From: Paralithodes platypus
Taxonomy: Eukaryota > Arthropoda > Malacostraca > Decapoda > Lithodidae
Direction of reading: 5' to 3'
DNA length: 64,000 nt
Assembly (NCBI GenBank): GCA_032716605.1
Contig: CM064560.1
Coordinates: 12,826,292 to 12,890,291, forward strand
Of the stretch, positions 54,470 to 64,000 are shown piece by piece. Below the pieces are notes generated by a model that ran no database searches, had not been told where the DNA came from, and saw nothing but the letters and a program-made list of their open reading frames with translations. The first letter of the stretch is position 1. The number at the start of each line of letters is the position of its first letter. Position numbers and translations under genes: made by a program.

Positions 54470-54897
54470 GACAGAGACTGGTGGGAAACTTACTCCAGGT
54501 TCTCTATAGACCCGCCGGGACCCAGCTCTGGAAAAAAAGAAAATTTCCAGGAATTAATGCTCATAAGGTTACCCCAACATTTTCGCACACAAGTGTTAAA
54601 TAACCCGCCGGGTAACGAGACGCAATACACAATGACTACAGCTCGATACGCGGTGGGGTTCCTTAGTAAAGATTTCAGAATATCTTAACCTGTCCAAAAG
54701 ATTTATGAATACCCTCTGACATGACATAAAGACCAGCATGGCGTTTATAACTGATTTAGTCTTCCCGGTGGTATTTGTTTCAATATATTTTTGAAGAAAA
54801 AAAACTAAAAAGACGCCGGCCCCCGTATTATCTCGCAGATCAAAAACTGGGAAGCCTGACATAATACGAGATCTGACTTCTCCCGAAGTGGTTTTTT

Positions 54898-55195
54898 GAT
54901 CGCCGTATGTTGAAGGCGGCGATACAAAACGTATCCCTCAATTGTCTGGTCAACTATACTGAATTGCAAATTCGTTATTCTACCCTTTCAGGGAGCACCC
55001 TGTAAAATAAAGTTACAAAAAGTTAACCCCAATTGTGCCTTAAATCGCCGTATGTTGAAGGCGGCGATACAAAATGCATCCCTCCATTGACTGGTCAACT
55101 AAACTGAATTTTTTGCAAATTCGTTAATCCCACCCTTCCAAGGTGTACCCGCCGGGTGTGAATAAAAGTTTATAACGTTAACCCCAATAGTTCCT
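54898..55195 (-). repeat. two tandem copies (about 145 bp) in the DIRS leader
   Basis: GATCGCCGTATGTTGAAGGC begins both units (54898 and about 55042), which also share GGTCAACTA, GCAAATTCGTTA and GTTAACCCCAAT blocks. A third partial start is near 55220. CCGCCGG motifs are frequent. It lies between gag and the 5' terminus of the minus-strand DIRS. Confidence 0.8.
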
Positions 55196-55565
55196 ATCCC
55201 CACTTCTTTGTAAAAGATCGCCGGGGAGCAAAACCAAACAACAACAGCTTAGTTTTTTACTGGCTTTGCAAAACCGGGAAAAAACTACACACAACACGTG
55301 TCCACATGAACACTGTTAGATGGGTACAGCCATCCCGCCGGGAATCATAGGGAGCCTGACACAGGCCCCACCAGAGACACAGTCCTGGAGAGCCTCAACA
55401 CTCACTCGCCGGGGAACACAAGCCTGTTTTTAAAACCATGTGTGGCTAAAAACTCGGCCACCAGCCGGGTTTTTCATGGTGTAACCGAGAAAAACCCGCC
55501 GGAAAAGCAACCCACCCCGTCCAGATACCATCTGAACGCATCACAAGACCGAGGATATAGCCAAG

Positions 55566-55680
55566 CACGACTAACCCCGGGCCCACACAATAGTCCGTGG
55601 AATTAGCCAATAAACAACTAACCCAGGACACATAAATAGTCCGTGGAATTAGCCAATACACAACTAAACCAGGACACACA
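55566..55680. repeat. tandem copies (about 48 bp) in the DIRS leader
   Basis: AATAGTCCGTGGAATTAGCC occurs twice, with CAACTAACCCAGGACACA-type joins and a partial third copy. Short frames here repeat the same peptide. Confidence 0.85.
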
Positions 55681-56269
55681 TGACACAGTAGTACATATTT
55701 ATAACATAAATCAATAACACTTGTACATGTGGCAAAGCTACGAGAGGCTGGCTAGGCCTAGGCAGACGGACATAAAAGTAAACACGTCGTAATAAAAACA
55801 AAAGCACTGAATTATATCACAACAGGAACCACCGTCAACACACCACTGTAGCAAATACTTCCGACAAAGGGAAGAACTGACTCGGGACCCAGAAAAAACT
55901 TCACTAAGTGAAGAAAAATACGCTGGGAACATCAGCAAAAACAAGCTACCTCATCAGAAAGATAAAAGGAAGCAATAATAACGCGTAATGAAAGACGCCT
56001 GCATCACAAAGCTAGCTAACTGTGAAAAAGTTCACATGTCCACAACAGGACCACGAGGGTACACCCGAAATAGATGCCCCAAAAACACGACCCAAAATAC
56101 ACTGCACTGCGGGCAACCCGCCCAGGACAATCCTGCTACGCATATCCTAACCTTACTCGATACATCCCGGAGTAAACAAATGAGAAAAAACTCACTAGGG
56201 ACGCAACAAATGCGGAACTAGCGGAGCATGGGGAGGCACGTCCGGGTCGGTTGAGCGCAGAGCAGAGAA
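55681..56269. other. DIRS 5' leader, remainder
   Basis: No gene was seen. On the minus strand the last part (CCTAGTGAGTTTTTTCTCATTTGT) matches the leader of the second DIRS near 58670-58695. Confidence 0.6.
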
Positions 56270-56312
56270 GGAAGAATGACGCCTGAGTCAGCGTCTGGTC
56301 AAAGATCCACAC

Positions 56313-56673
56313 ATTACCATTCCAGTGGCATGACCACTCCACCAAACTTCCCCAAAAATCTACGGGATCGCACTTCTCTTTCATTCATCCGCTTTTGTGC
56401 ACTCCACAGTACTGTACAATAATCACAAATTTGACATAATGACAAGACCTACATTTGTGGCCCCAATTTATCCTGTTACCACATCTATGTACTCACAAGT
56501 AGTGTTCTCTGACATGAACGAAATTATTGAAATATATTATACTGTAAAAGAACATAAAACCATTGCTTTAGCTCACATCTCAAAAATATATTCAACTAAA
56601 TAGATTGCATTAATTAGCAATTGTTACATAAATTGCATTGCATGCAATAATGCGCGATAACCATATGGCCTTA

Positions 56674-56676
<3 letters not shown>
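56313..56676 (+). repeat. 365-bp direct repeat, copy 2 (right of DIRS)
   Basis: A near-identical copy of 46934-47299. It starts within the tRNA-like head of a minus-strand SINE (56313-56380) exactly at the DIRS edge. (TA)n follows (about 56677-56747). Confidence 0.92.
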
Positions 56677-56736
<60 letters not shown>

Positions 56737-56747
56737 GTATATATATA

Positions 56748-57795
56748 TAGGGGCGGATTAAGGGTGCATGGGGCCCCTGGCTAGAATTCAGGTGGGGGGC
56801 CCTTTCATCAAGCAGGTGGCGAGCGATGCGAGCCTATATAGCTTTATTTTTAAATAGGGCACTTTTAAAGGCATTTTGAGGCCTATGGAGAGACATACTA
56901 GATCATTTTAAGTGATATTGAGTACAGTGAAAATGGTGAAAAATAGAAACAACCAGCTTGGTTAGGAAAATAAAATCCATTGTTCAAGTTTATTAGACTC
57001 TCTCTAAAGACGGTCACTCAGGTTGAGTAACAGAATAGTGACAGACATGACTGAGTCACTCAGCCTTGTCTGTCACGCAGGCACATCCACGAACACGCTT
57101 CCACTGCGACGCCCGCCAGTTTGACTAGTCCGTTCTCACTCCTTACATTAAAAAAGAAGCAATACAAATATTGTATTAACTAGAGAAACTTAACTCTAAT
57201 TTTTGGACGTCCAGGCCTGTCTTGGTGTCCTCTACCCTTGAGTGTCGAAGTGTCAACAATGCCTTGAACATTCGAGTAGGAATATAAAATTACACCTTAT
57301 ACTATTCTGATTCTCTCTTCTATGTCTCATATAGAAATGTATAGTAATTACTATGTATAAACATATAACTATATAATCAAATGAGAAGTTATCCAGAATA
57401 TCTGTATGAGATGCAACATTCAATACTGGTATACTACATAAAATAACAGGGAGAGTTACGAGTTAGGAAAGAAAGCCAGGGACTGAAAGTAAATATAGCG
57501 ATAACTATATTATTATTTAGGCACTGGCCCATTAAGTTACATGTACTATTATTAGTTTATTACTCTATATTATGAAAACCTAAGTGTTAGTGTAGCCGTG
57601 GCCTTTGGAGGAATAGTACCGGAGGGAAGATTTTTCATGGAGGGTTGGGAAGGCCGGAGTGCCCCCAATCATGCATCCCCCTTAGGTGTCATTTGTTTTT
57701 GTTAATCAACTTTGGGAATTGGGGGGCCCCCAAATATTGGGGGCCCATGGCTGCAGCCCAGTCAGCCCCCCCCCCCCCCCCTTAATCTGCCACTG
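56748..57795. mobile_element. hAT-like non-autonomous element
   Basis: The left end TAGGGGCGGATTAAGGG and the inverted right end CAGTGGCAGATTAAGGG share a terminal inverted repeat, and both neighbours contain GGGGCCC-type stretches. The flanks TATATATA and TGTATATA are a plausible but weak 8-bp duplication in a TA run. CAGGGGCGGA-type ends fit hAT elements. No transposase frame was found; the interior is AT-rich with a C-homopolymer near 57764. Confidence 0.6.
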
Positions 57796-57849
57796 TGTAT
57801 ATATATATATATATGGAGGTTAATTTACAAATAGTGTGATCAAATTATG

Positions 57850-58015
57850 TAGTAAAACTCGCTAGGATAAATGAAACAATGGAACACCAAGCGTTCCTCT
57901 ATTCACTCAAGACATTTTTATCTTAAATACCATTTATACCAATGGTATTACCCTGAAGATGTCTTGATATAATATACAAAAGCTTGGTGCTCCATTTTTC
58001 CTTGAGAGTTTTACT
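57850..58015. repeat. inverted repeat
   Basis: TAGTAAAACTC...AACACCAAGCG and CTCAAGAC at the left pair with GTCTTGATAT, AGCTTGGTGCTCC and GAGAGTTTTACTA at the right. The following segment to about 58210 contains CTAACGTTTCGGGTTA and a short frame recalling Penelope-like terminal regions, but this is weak. Confidence 0.6.
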
Positions 58016-58316
58016 ATATATATATGGATTGGGTGGAGAAGAAAACACAGGGAAGAGCTATGAATCTTTATTCTCTAACGTTTCGGGTTATGTTATGTAC
58101 CCATTTTTAGAAAACTCACAGAATATAATTATACAAAGTCAGGAAATTCATTGTTGGCATCCTAGAATAGTGTTGCCATTTTTATGGCGATATTTTAAAT
58201 CTTATAAGTAGAACAATTATCCGATTAGCCTACCCTCTGGGACGGGGATATTCTTTACCTCTTTCTCTAATTACATTTTTATCCCTTTCGGTACCAGCAA
58301 CGGACTTGTATTTATG

Positions 58317-58354
58317 GGGTGTTGAATGGAGACTATTGTCTCCATTCAACACCC
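58317..58354. other. perfect 17-bp stem hairpin
   Basis: GGGTGTTGAATGGAGAC (58317-58333) is followed by a TATT loop and its exact reverse complement (58338-58354). It lies just upstream of the second DIRS terminus. It could form a cruciform or an RNA stem. No T-run follows, so a bacterial-type terminator reading is not supported. Confidence 0.95.
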
Positions 58355-59486
58355 GCGTCAGCCGTTTTGAATTAACCGCCGCGGGGAAGAAAACGTCATC
58401 TTCATAAGTGCAACACTACTTCTCTTATGGTGTCGTCATAGATCGGGTACCCACTACGAAAAAACTTTCGTAAAAAATAAGAGAATAAAAAAGGAAAAAC
58501 TTTAACACTTAATGCTGTTATCAACAAGCTTCCCACATTCGGTGGATTTTCTTGTGTTGTGTCTTCTTACCGCCTCTCGCCAAGCGCACAATTCGTCCTT
58601 CTCTTCCCCGCGGGCCAACGGTCAACACTTGTGCCCCCGTGCTCCGGCTTCATTCGACGTTCGCTCTCCTCTAGTGAGTCTTTACTCATTTGTATATATC
58701 TGGGGGATAGTGAGCAGGGTTTAGACTAGCTAGCACCGGTTGTGTTTTTGTTGGCCCGCAGGAAGTGTTAAAATTAGGGTACTTTTCAGGCGCCGCCTTG
58801 TTGTGTTCATTTTTGTCACCACACGCGTGGTGTTACTTGTTGCTAGGCGCTTTAATTTTTGCATTTCCTTTAGCTAGGAGGCTTTTCATTCATCGCTAAC
58901 TGTTCCTTAGTCCAGCTTTGGGTCGTTGGACCCTGTCTTTGTTCTTTTTTAGCAGTCACACGTGGCTGTGGGATCTTCTGGCGTCCTCGCCTGCTGGGAG
59001 GCCCCATTCGGGGGCTGTCCCTGCGCTTTTTGCTCAAATTTTATTGCTCATTCATTTTTGTTTTTGACGAGTTTTTTTTCTCTTGTTAAGCCTTTAGGTT
59101 ATCTTTTGATGAGGGTAGATTTATTTTTTTCTATGTGTGAATTATTCTGTGTCCCCTTTTCCTGGGCTCCTTGTTGGTTAGTGTTGCCCACTTTCCGGGA
59201 GTTCTGGGAGACGTCCTGACGTCAGGATTTTATTTGAGAGTTTAGGTTGTTTTTCACTCGTTGTTGTGCTTTTCACCGAGTGTTCTCCCTCTTGACCCGC
59301 CGGCCTCTGTTCTGCGACCGTTGGTTCGTTCCGCCGTGCCGGCGTGTGGTTGGGTTTCTCTCTTGTTTTCCCCTGTCGGTGTTTTCTCAGGGACAGGGCG
59401 CCTCTAGCCCTCCGTCCGGCTACCTCGCAGGTCCAGCGGAAGGAGATATTTTTTCTGTTAGACTAATGATTTTGAAGTGCCGGCCG

Positions 59487-59770
59487 GCCCATTGTTGCGT
59501 TTACCCCGTCATTTCCGGCGGCTTCGTGCGTAAACGTTCCTGACGGCGGGTGGCGATTGTTTTTAATAACACGCCGATACCCGCCGTGATTTGGCCTACC
59601 AACTATGACTCATGTCGTACGCTGGCACTCCGACGTTGCGTTTACCCCGTGTTGCCGGCGGCTCAGTGTGTAAACGTACCGGCGGCTGCTAACGATTGTT
59701 TTTGATAGCACGCAGTTGCACGCTGCCGTTGGGCCTACTCACCTATGACCCATGTCATAGGAGGGCCCTC
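59487..59770 (+). repeat. two tandem copies (about 145 bp) in the second DIRS leader
   Basis: GTTGCGTTTACCCCGT begins both units (about 59492 and 59636). They share GTGTAAACGT/GCGTAAACGT, CGATTGTTTTT, CCTA and ATGACTCATGTC/ATGACCCATGTC blocks. The position matches the duplicated leader units of the first DIRS, though the sequences differ. Confidence 0.8.
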
Positions 59771-60034
59771 TGCAGTGAAAACCTCTTCTCATGGTTGAAA
59801 AGAGGCATGAGAAGATGCTCTTCCGAACCTCTTAGGAGTAGGAATAATGAGGGAGGCCGTAGCCTACTGTTTTTCCTGCTCCGGGAGTATAGGATGTTTA
59901 AGGCTCTCTCTGCATGTCCTTATGAGCATTGATTCCTGGAAATTTTATCTTTCCAGGCCCCCACCCCCCCCTACTACAGCCCGGACCTCCTTGCTACTGC
60001 GACGTTCCCACCGGGGAGGGGAGACTCTGTAATC

Positions 60035-61489
60035 ATGCCCTTGTTCACAATCTGCTCAACTCCGACATGCCTTCTTGTTCCGGTACCAGCGCATAGACTG
60101 TGTATCAGGTGTGTAAAATGCTTAGACAAATCCTCTTTCATGTGGACATCTCACACATGTCCAGTCTGGTCAGACCTTTTTGAGGAATGGCTCGCTGGCC
60201 AAGATACATCTTGTCTGCTCACTCTCATTGATATTAAATCCAAGTTTACGGCATATGCTTCTAGAGTAGCTAACACGGAATTGGTCTGTGATAATCCTGA
60301 ATTGCTGAGGGTGGTAAAGTTATATTCATTTCATGACAACCTAGCTCCCCAGTCACAGAACCTCCCAATACCCTTGCGGACCCTTGGGTCTCCCAATTCC
60401 TCGACGACGTCTGCACAGAGCTCCTCTCTCCGATCCAAGAGGAGTCGCTCAGAGTCACCGGAATGTCTTGGCCCTGTCCACCCGGATCCAGCGGCGGGCT
60501 GCATGCGCAGAACGGCCAGCTCAGAGTTTCTACCGGACAAAATACTCAAACTGTCTAGCCCACAAAGGAGTGTTAAGATAACTAGAGATATCCCTGCTTC
60601 TTCACAGCTAGGTCTTTCCGTGGCCCAGCCGGTGGTTCCGACATCCTTCGCGGGAACGCCAGGGTTTTTCCCCGGCCTCCTCGGGGCGGACGCCGGCCAC
60701 TCCCAAGCTGCCACTAGAGTGAGGAAATCTGTACAAGTCAGGCTCCATGGTTCCAAACTAGTATTAACTAACAGACACGCCCCTAGTGGCAGTAGGGCTC
60801 ATAATTCTTCTCAGTTTCCTTGTTCCTCTAAATCAAACGCGGTTACGACCACTAGGTCTTACGCGGCGGATCATTCACCATCTAAGGTTCAACCAAGGTT
60901 GGCTTCCGTCCCCAGTGACACAGAGTTTCAGCCTCAGGAGGTCTCTCAAGAATCACCAACGCCACACGACCAGGAGTCGCCGGCCAATGGTTCGAGTCGA
61001 CCTTCCCCACCTTGTAGCAGTCAGACACTAGATCCCAGTCCTAGTTCACACAATGCAAACCTAGTGGTAGTAGATCAACAAGCTAGGCCCCTAAAACGAC
61101 CGAAACCCCCTTGCTTTACGACTGAACAACTGAATGATTTGTTACAAAAAATTATCTGCCAATGTGCTATAAAACACGGCCAAACCCCCACTCAGGCACC
61201 GGGACCACCGCCAAGTTTACCTGTGTCCCACCCTTCTCATGTCAATGAGGGTGTCCCCCATTCATCTACCATCTCCGCCGCAACAGAGACTGAACGAGTG
61301 ATCATCCGCCCGTTGACTACGGGACCTACGCCGGTTATTCCGGTGACCCCCCTCACTACCGTAAAGGAAGTTTGGCCTCAGACCTTAGGTGCTACCCCAG
61401 GTTCGTTGCCGGAACAAGTAATAGGCCGCCCCTTGTCCCCGGCCCAAGTTCCTGTGTTAATGGACCTAGAGTTCACAGGTGTCCTCTAA
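60035..61489 (+). CDS. DIRS gag, N-terminal and serine/proline-rich part
   Basis: A 484-codon frame from ATG 60035. It starts with CSTPTCLL...HRLCIRCVKCLD (residues 7-33), the same possible zinc-binding pattern as gag at 54152-54469. A long serine/proline-rich region follows, and residues near 367-380 (CFTTEQLNDLLQKI) are more ordered and resemble FITAEEIDGLLVNAL in the first DIRS. It ends 10 bases into the next gag frame (61479), a -1-type overlap that could be a frameshift site or a mutation. Confidence 0.72.
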   Translation: MPLFTICSTPTCLLVPVPAHRLCIRCVKCLDKSSFMWTSHTCPVWSDLFEEWLAGQDTSCLLTLIDIKSKFTAYASRVANTELVCDNPELLRVVKLYSFHDNLAPQSQNLPIPLRTLGSPNSSTTSAQSSSLRSKRSRSESPECLGPVHPDPAAGCMRRTASSEFLPDKILKLSSPQRSVKITRDIPASSQLGLSVAQPVVPTSFAGTPGFFPGLLGADAGHSQAATRVRKSVQVRLHGSKLVLTNRHAPSGSRAHNSSQFPCSSKSNAVTTTRSYAADHSPSKVQPRLASVPSDTEFQPQEVSQESPTPHDQESPANGSSRPSPPCSSQTLDPSPSSHNANLVVVDQQARPLKRPKPPCFTTEQLNDLLQKIICQCAIKHGQTPTQAPGPPPSLPVSHPSHVNEGVPHSSTISAATETERVIIRPLTTGPTPVIPVTPLTTVKEVWPQTLGATPGSLPEQVIGRPLSPAQVPVLMDLEFTGVL

Positions 61490-62372
61490 CGTAACTTCCC
61501 CCTCCGCCGGTCGGCCCACACAGGGCTTGCCGGCGGGTGATTTGTTACTTGCCTCTACCTCCCATAGGTCCCCCTCGGACAGGATGGACACTAGTTTAGT
61601 TTCTCTCGCTGGGGGTAAACAACGTGATAGTTCTCTTTGTTCAGATGACACTCGACCATATACATCCCCTTCTGCGGCTCGTTGCCAACCGTCCAGTAGT
61701 CCGCCGGATCCTACCTTTCCCCCATCCTCTCAGTCCTTTGCTATGCCTTCTTCAATTTTGCCGCAATTGCTTACACAATCCCAATCCCAACTACCCAAAG
61801 CACCAGGAAAGCTCTGGCTTCCGGTGACAGCTTTGTCGAAAGGGGAAGGGCATAGGTCGACACAAGGGGAGGTCTCAGTGCCGGGGGAGTGGGCGATAGA
61901 AGTCAACCGACGTCACGTCTTTAGGGCAAAAAATGCACAAGGTAGGGTGCTACATGTCCCTATCCACGCTAGACCTGACGCTCCTAATTATCGGTATTTT
62001 GTATATAATCCTGGCCAACTGACTCCTTTTCCTCCGGATGCCCCTGTCCAGGACCCTCCTTACCCAGACACCCCTATTTGCCCTGATTGTCATGAACGTT
62101 GCGGCATTAATGGATGTCATTCCCTTTATCAGTGGAGGGAGCCTTCTCTCAAGTTTCACAGGTGTGGTCCCCACCAAGACCAGAGGGAATTGAATCTGGG
62201 TGAGGTGGGCCATGGCCCATGGGTAACGTGGGATCAGGAACTTCAGCAATTTGCGATAGATATTACATCTAATCCCTTGTCACCTGTTCCTCCCCCCCCC
62301 CCATTACCGAGTTTGACTGACTGCAACAACAACCGGGTGGAGTTCCGCTACCTATTTTCGATTTTCTCATAG
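61479..62372 (+). CDS. DIRS gag, central conserved part
   Basis: A 297-codon frame overlapping the previous one. The opening ATG may not be used. After a proline/serine-rich start it holds KLWLPVTALSKGEG, VPGEWAIEVNRRHVFRAKNA and LNLGEVGHGPWVTWDQELQ, the block shared with the first DIRS gag. CPDCHERCGINGC adds a cysteine cluster (C-x2-C-x3-C-x4-C) absent from the first. It ends near 62372, shortly after a C-homopolymer at 62290-62302. Confidence 0.7.
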   Translation: MSSNVTSPSAGRPTQGLPAGDLLLASTSHRSPSDRMDTSLVSLAGGKQRDSSLCSDDTRPYTSPSAARCQPSSSPPDPTFPPSSQSFAMPSSILPQLLTQSQSQLPKAPGKLWLPVTALSKGEGHRSTQGEVSVPGEWAIEVNRRHVFRAKNAQGRVLHVPIHARPDAPNYRYFVYNPGQLTPFPPDAPVQDPPYPDTPICPDCHERCGINGCHSLYQWREPSLKFHRCGPHQDQRELNLGEVGHGPWVTWDQELQQFAIDITSNPLSPVPPPPPLPSLTDCNNNRVEFRYLFSIFS

Positions 62373-62524
62373 CCCCTCAATTAGAAGCAGAGGATTTTCC
62401 CCTGCCCTTCATTGCTCCATAACTCATTGAACTCCAAAGGGAATTTCTGGTAAGAGATAATGCCCATCGAAAGTTTATTAGTTTCCTTTTAATTTTAAAT
62501 TTTTAACTGGCCATTGCTAAACCC

Positions 62525-62800
62525 ATGCCAGACCCCCCACGGCGGAAGGAGGAATTAGTCAGGGCTTTTCAACAATATCTCCTCCCTTCCCCGGCTCGAA
62601 CAATCACAGAAATCCGAGCAGCATTATTTGAGGCAGTCAGGTCACGACAGCTACTCAGACTCAGTTTGGCTCTGGGATTACCTAAGAATGTTTATTATAG
62701 AATTTTGTTCTCTCCGGTCTTGACCGCGAAGCCTTTCGATGACCAGACGCAGAGAGATGTTGGGGTGATGCTTAAGTTTAGTGAAGAGACCCCCCAATAG
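62525..62800 (+). CDS. DIRS gag, C-terminal part
   Basis: A 91-codon frame from ATG 62525. RAFQQYLLPSPARTITEIRAALFEAVRSRQ aligns with the C-terminal gag of the first DIRS (IQSLGDIRTALLEAVRARQ). It is separated from the previous gag frame by about 150 bases with stops, so the copy looks degraded here. Confidence 0.6.
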   Translation: MPDPPRRKEELVRAFQQYLLPSPARTITEIRAALFEAVRSRQLLRLSLALGLPKNVYYRILFSPVLTAKPFDDQTQRDVGVMLKFSEETPQ

Positions 62801-64000
62801 GTCTCCCCAAAATAATTTGCACCCACCTATTCAGCAGCTGCCGGCGGACGTTGTTTCAACGCCCCAGCCGCAAAATTTTAGTGGACTTTTTATGACATAG
62901 CAGTAGCAGTCTTTTGTCTATCCTACGTCCTCCTCTCTCCCTCGGCTGTGCTAGTGCAATAGGGTTCCGAGGTTGGATTCAGTGTTTTTTACCAAGGGTT
63001 GGCAGCGCCTCCTTACAATTCTTCTGCACGACCGGACTGTGCCGGTACACGCAAGCGCACGACGGAAAAAGGCCGCGGGAAGCTAGGCTCTGCCTCACCC
63101 GGTGCTGAGTAAGGATTGATACAAACTTTTGAATGATGGTTAGGATAAAAAAACTAGTGGGCACGTGATCAACAGTCCCGGGGATATGCAACCATCGCTA
63201 ACCCCAGGTCGGACACGCAAAGGCAAGGCTTCTCCCTTAAACAGGCAATATCTTAAAGAAATTAGTTTAACAGAAACGTCCGCCGGCAGGCGGCTACCCT
63301 TAGGACTTCGGTATGACATGTTACTAAAGATTCAGCGCATATGTATGCTCTAGGTTAGGGTTGGCTAAAACTCTGGGTTTTACGACACAAAGAGAGTTTT
63401 CCCTTCTGTTACACTTGTAGATTCCCCAAGGAGTTCCAAGTTTATGTTTGTGTTCTCCAGTTTACGTGCGACACGACACGAACAGGTAGTTTGTTCGTTC
63501 CATATAAATATTTTCTGGTCTTGAGAAGCTTTGAACGGATCATTCTGTGTCTTTTCCTTCACGATCTGGGTGGGGTTTCCCGGCGTCAGGAGGGATGATT
63601 CGTCCCGGCGGGTGGGCTCACCCTCCAAAAGTTTTACAGGGTTTTTCCCCTCTCTCTTTTATCATCATCTACTCAATCGGGTTGTGTCCAAGTAAAGTAG
63701 GGATCTATTGAATAGCCCAATTACCCGGGTCAGGGGCAGTTCAGGAGCAGGTCCATTCGCTAATACAATTAACTTTTGGTCCGGAACAATTTTATACAAC
63801 CCCCTTTTATTGTGGTAGACTTCTCCTCCCTCCGTTTTCCCCAAATATTATGTTAACCCGAGACGGGCGTGATCGTTCCTTTTCTTTTCAATTAAATTTT
63901 CAATATTTAGGATGTTAGTTCACCATTCCTTTTGTCTTTTTTCTCAAGGAGCAAGTGGTGCACAGAGATCTGGTTCAACAAGACAGGGTGCCAAGGCATT
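62801..64000. other. unassigned sequence within or after the second DIRS
   Basis: No reverse transcriptase, RNase H or recombinase motif was seen on either strand. CCGGCGG motifs, frequent in both DIRS leaders, recur. Short frames (63165-63353 and others) are unrecognised. The region may be degraded DIRS sequence or an insertion. Confidence 0.4.

Larger units (their letters stand above)
47505..56312 (-). mobile_element. DIRS-type tyrosine-recombinase retrotransposon, minus strand
   Basis: Minus-strand gag, reverse transcriptase, RNase H and tyrosine recombinase occur in DIRS order with no integrase or LTRs. A 43-bp stretch at 47651-47693 (GTGTGGATCTTTGACCAGAC...) is repeated perfectly in inverted orientation at 56270-56312, as expected for DIRS inverted terminal repeats. 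The outer part of the 5' terminus is missing: sequence changes at 56312 to the 365-bp repeat. Its left terminus and leader resemble those of the second DIRS at 58390. Gag and RT frames are shifted, so the copy is probably inactive. Confidence 0.88.
58390..64000 (+). mobile_element. second DIRS-type element, 5' part
   Basis: The start (GTACCCACTACGAAAAAACTTTCG near 58450, then ACAAGCTTCCCACATTCGGTGGATTT) matches the left terminus of the other DIRS at 47560-47650, and the leader matches its minus-strand leader. Gag frames begin at 60035. No reverse transcriptase or recombinase is recognised before the window ends, so pol lies beyond it or has been lost. It faces away from the first DIRS (head-to-head). 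Protein similarity between the two gags is partial, so they are related but distinct families. Confidence 0.75.

Noticed and set aside
55446..55679. 77-codon minus-strand frame with repeated residues
   Set aside because: It follows the 48-bp tandem repeats of the DIRS leader.
58317..58354. Rho-independent terminator
   Set aside because: There is no T-run after the stem, and the DNA is eukaryotic.

Overview
The window looks like gene-poor, repeat-rich nuclear DNA from an arthropod, most likely a crustacean and plausibly a decapod. The evidence is (TTAGG)n telomere-type blocks, long (TA)n, (CT)n and trinucleotide microsatellites, and the mix of Jockey-type and CR1-type LINEs, BEL/Pao, DIRS, Penelope-like and foldback elements. 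The host group is inferred from repeat content; no host marker gene was recognised. I found no complete host gene, rRNA, CRISPR array or operon. Nearly every substantial open frame belongs to a mobile element, and most are broken.

Layout. 1-2,600: TTAGG/TCAGG blocks, foldback palindromes and a MULE-like transposon (289-1575) set in a telomere-type repeat. 2,700-4,300: possible weak exons, then a Penelope-like reverse transcriptase relic. 5,685-10,205: an ACGT-rich dimeric tandem repeat (about 1.18 kb per dimer) broken by a TTAA-flanked MITE and a 1.8 kb solo LTR. 10,660-18,190: an old sense Jockey-type LINE carrying a CR1-type LINE with an intact 959-codon ORF2 and an antisense insertion of its own family. 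18,200-20,470: an Academ-like transposon remnant with XPG/FEN1-type nuclease sequence, set between trinucleotide repeats and split by a tRNA-derived SINE. 21,466-29,800: MITEs, hairpins, a diverged duplication and LINE fragments. 30,286-31,180: SINE and LINE fragments. 31,531-42,349: a minus-strand BEL/Pao element with insertions up to three levels deep. 43,374-46,137: a large foldback interrupted by a CR1 copy, with the empty site preserved in its other arm. 46,190-57,800: SINEs, a minus-strand DIRS element flanked by 365-bp direct repeats, and a hAT-like MITE. 58,390-64,000: the 5' part of a second, plus-strand DIRS element of a related family.

The elements show an order of events through target-site duplications and interrupted frames: BEL, then a Tc1/mariner-type element, then a short retroposon; satellite, then TTAA MITE and solo LTR; Jockey, then CR1 and a self-insertion; Academ, then SINE. 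The best candidates for functional protein are the CR1 ORF2 and, less certainly, the DIRS tyrosine recombinase. All homology calls come from motif recognition by eye; no database search was run.
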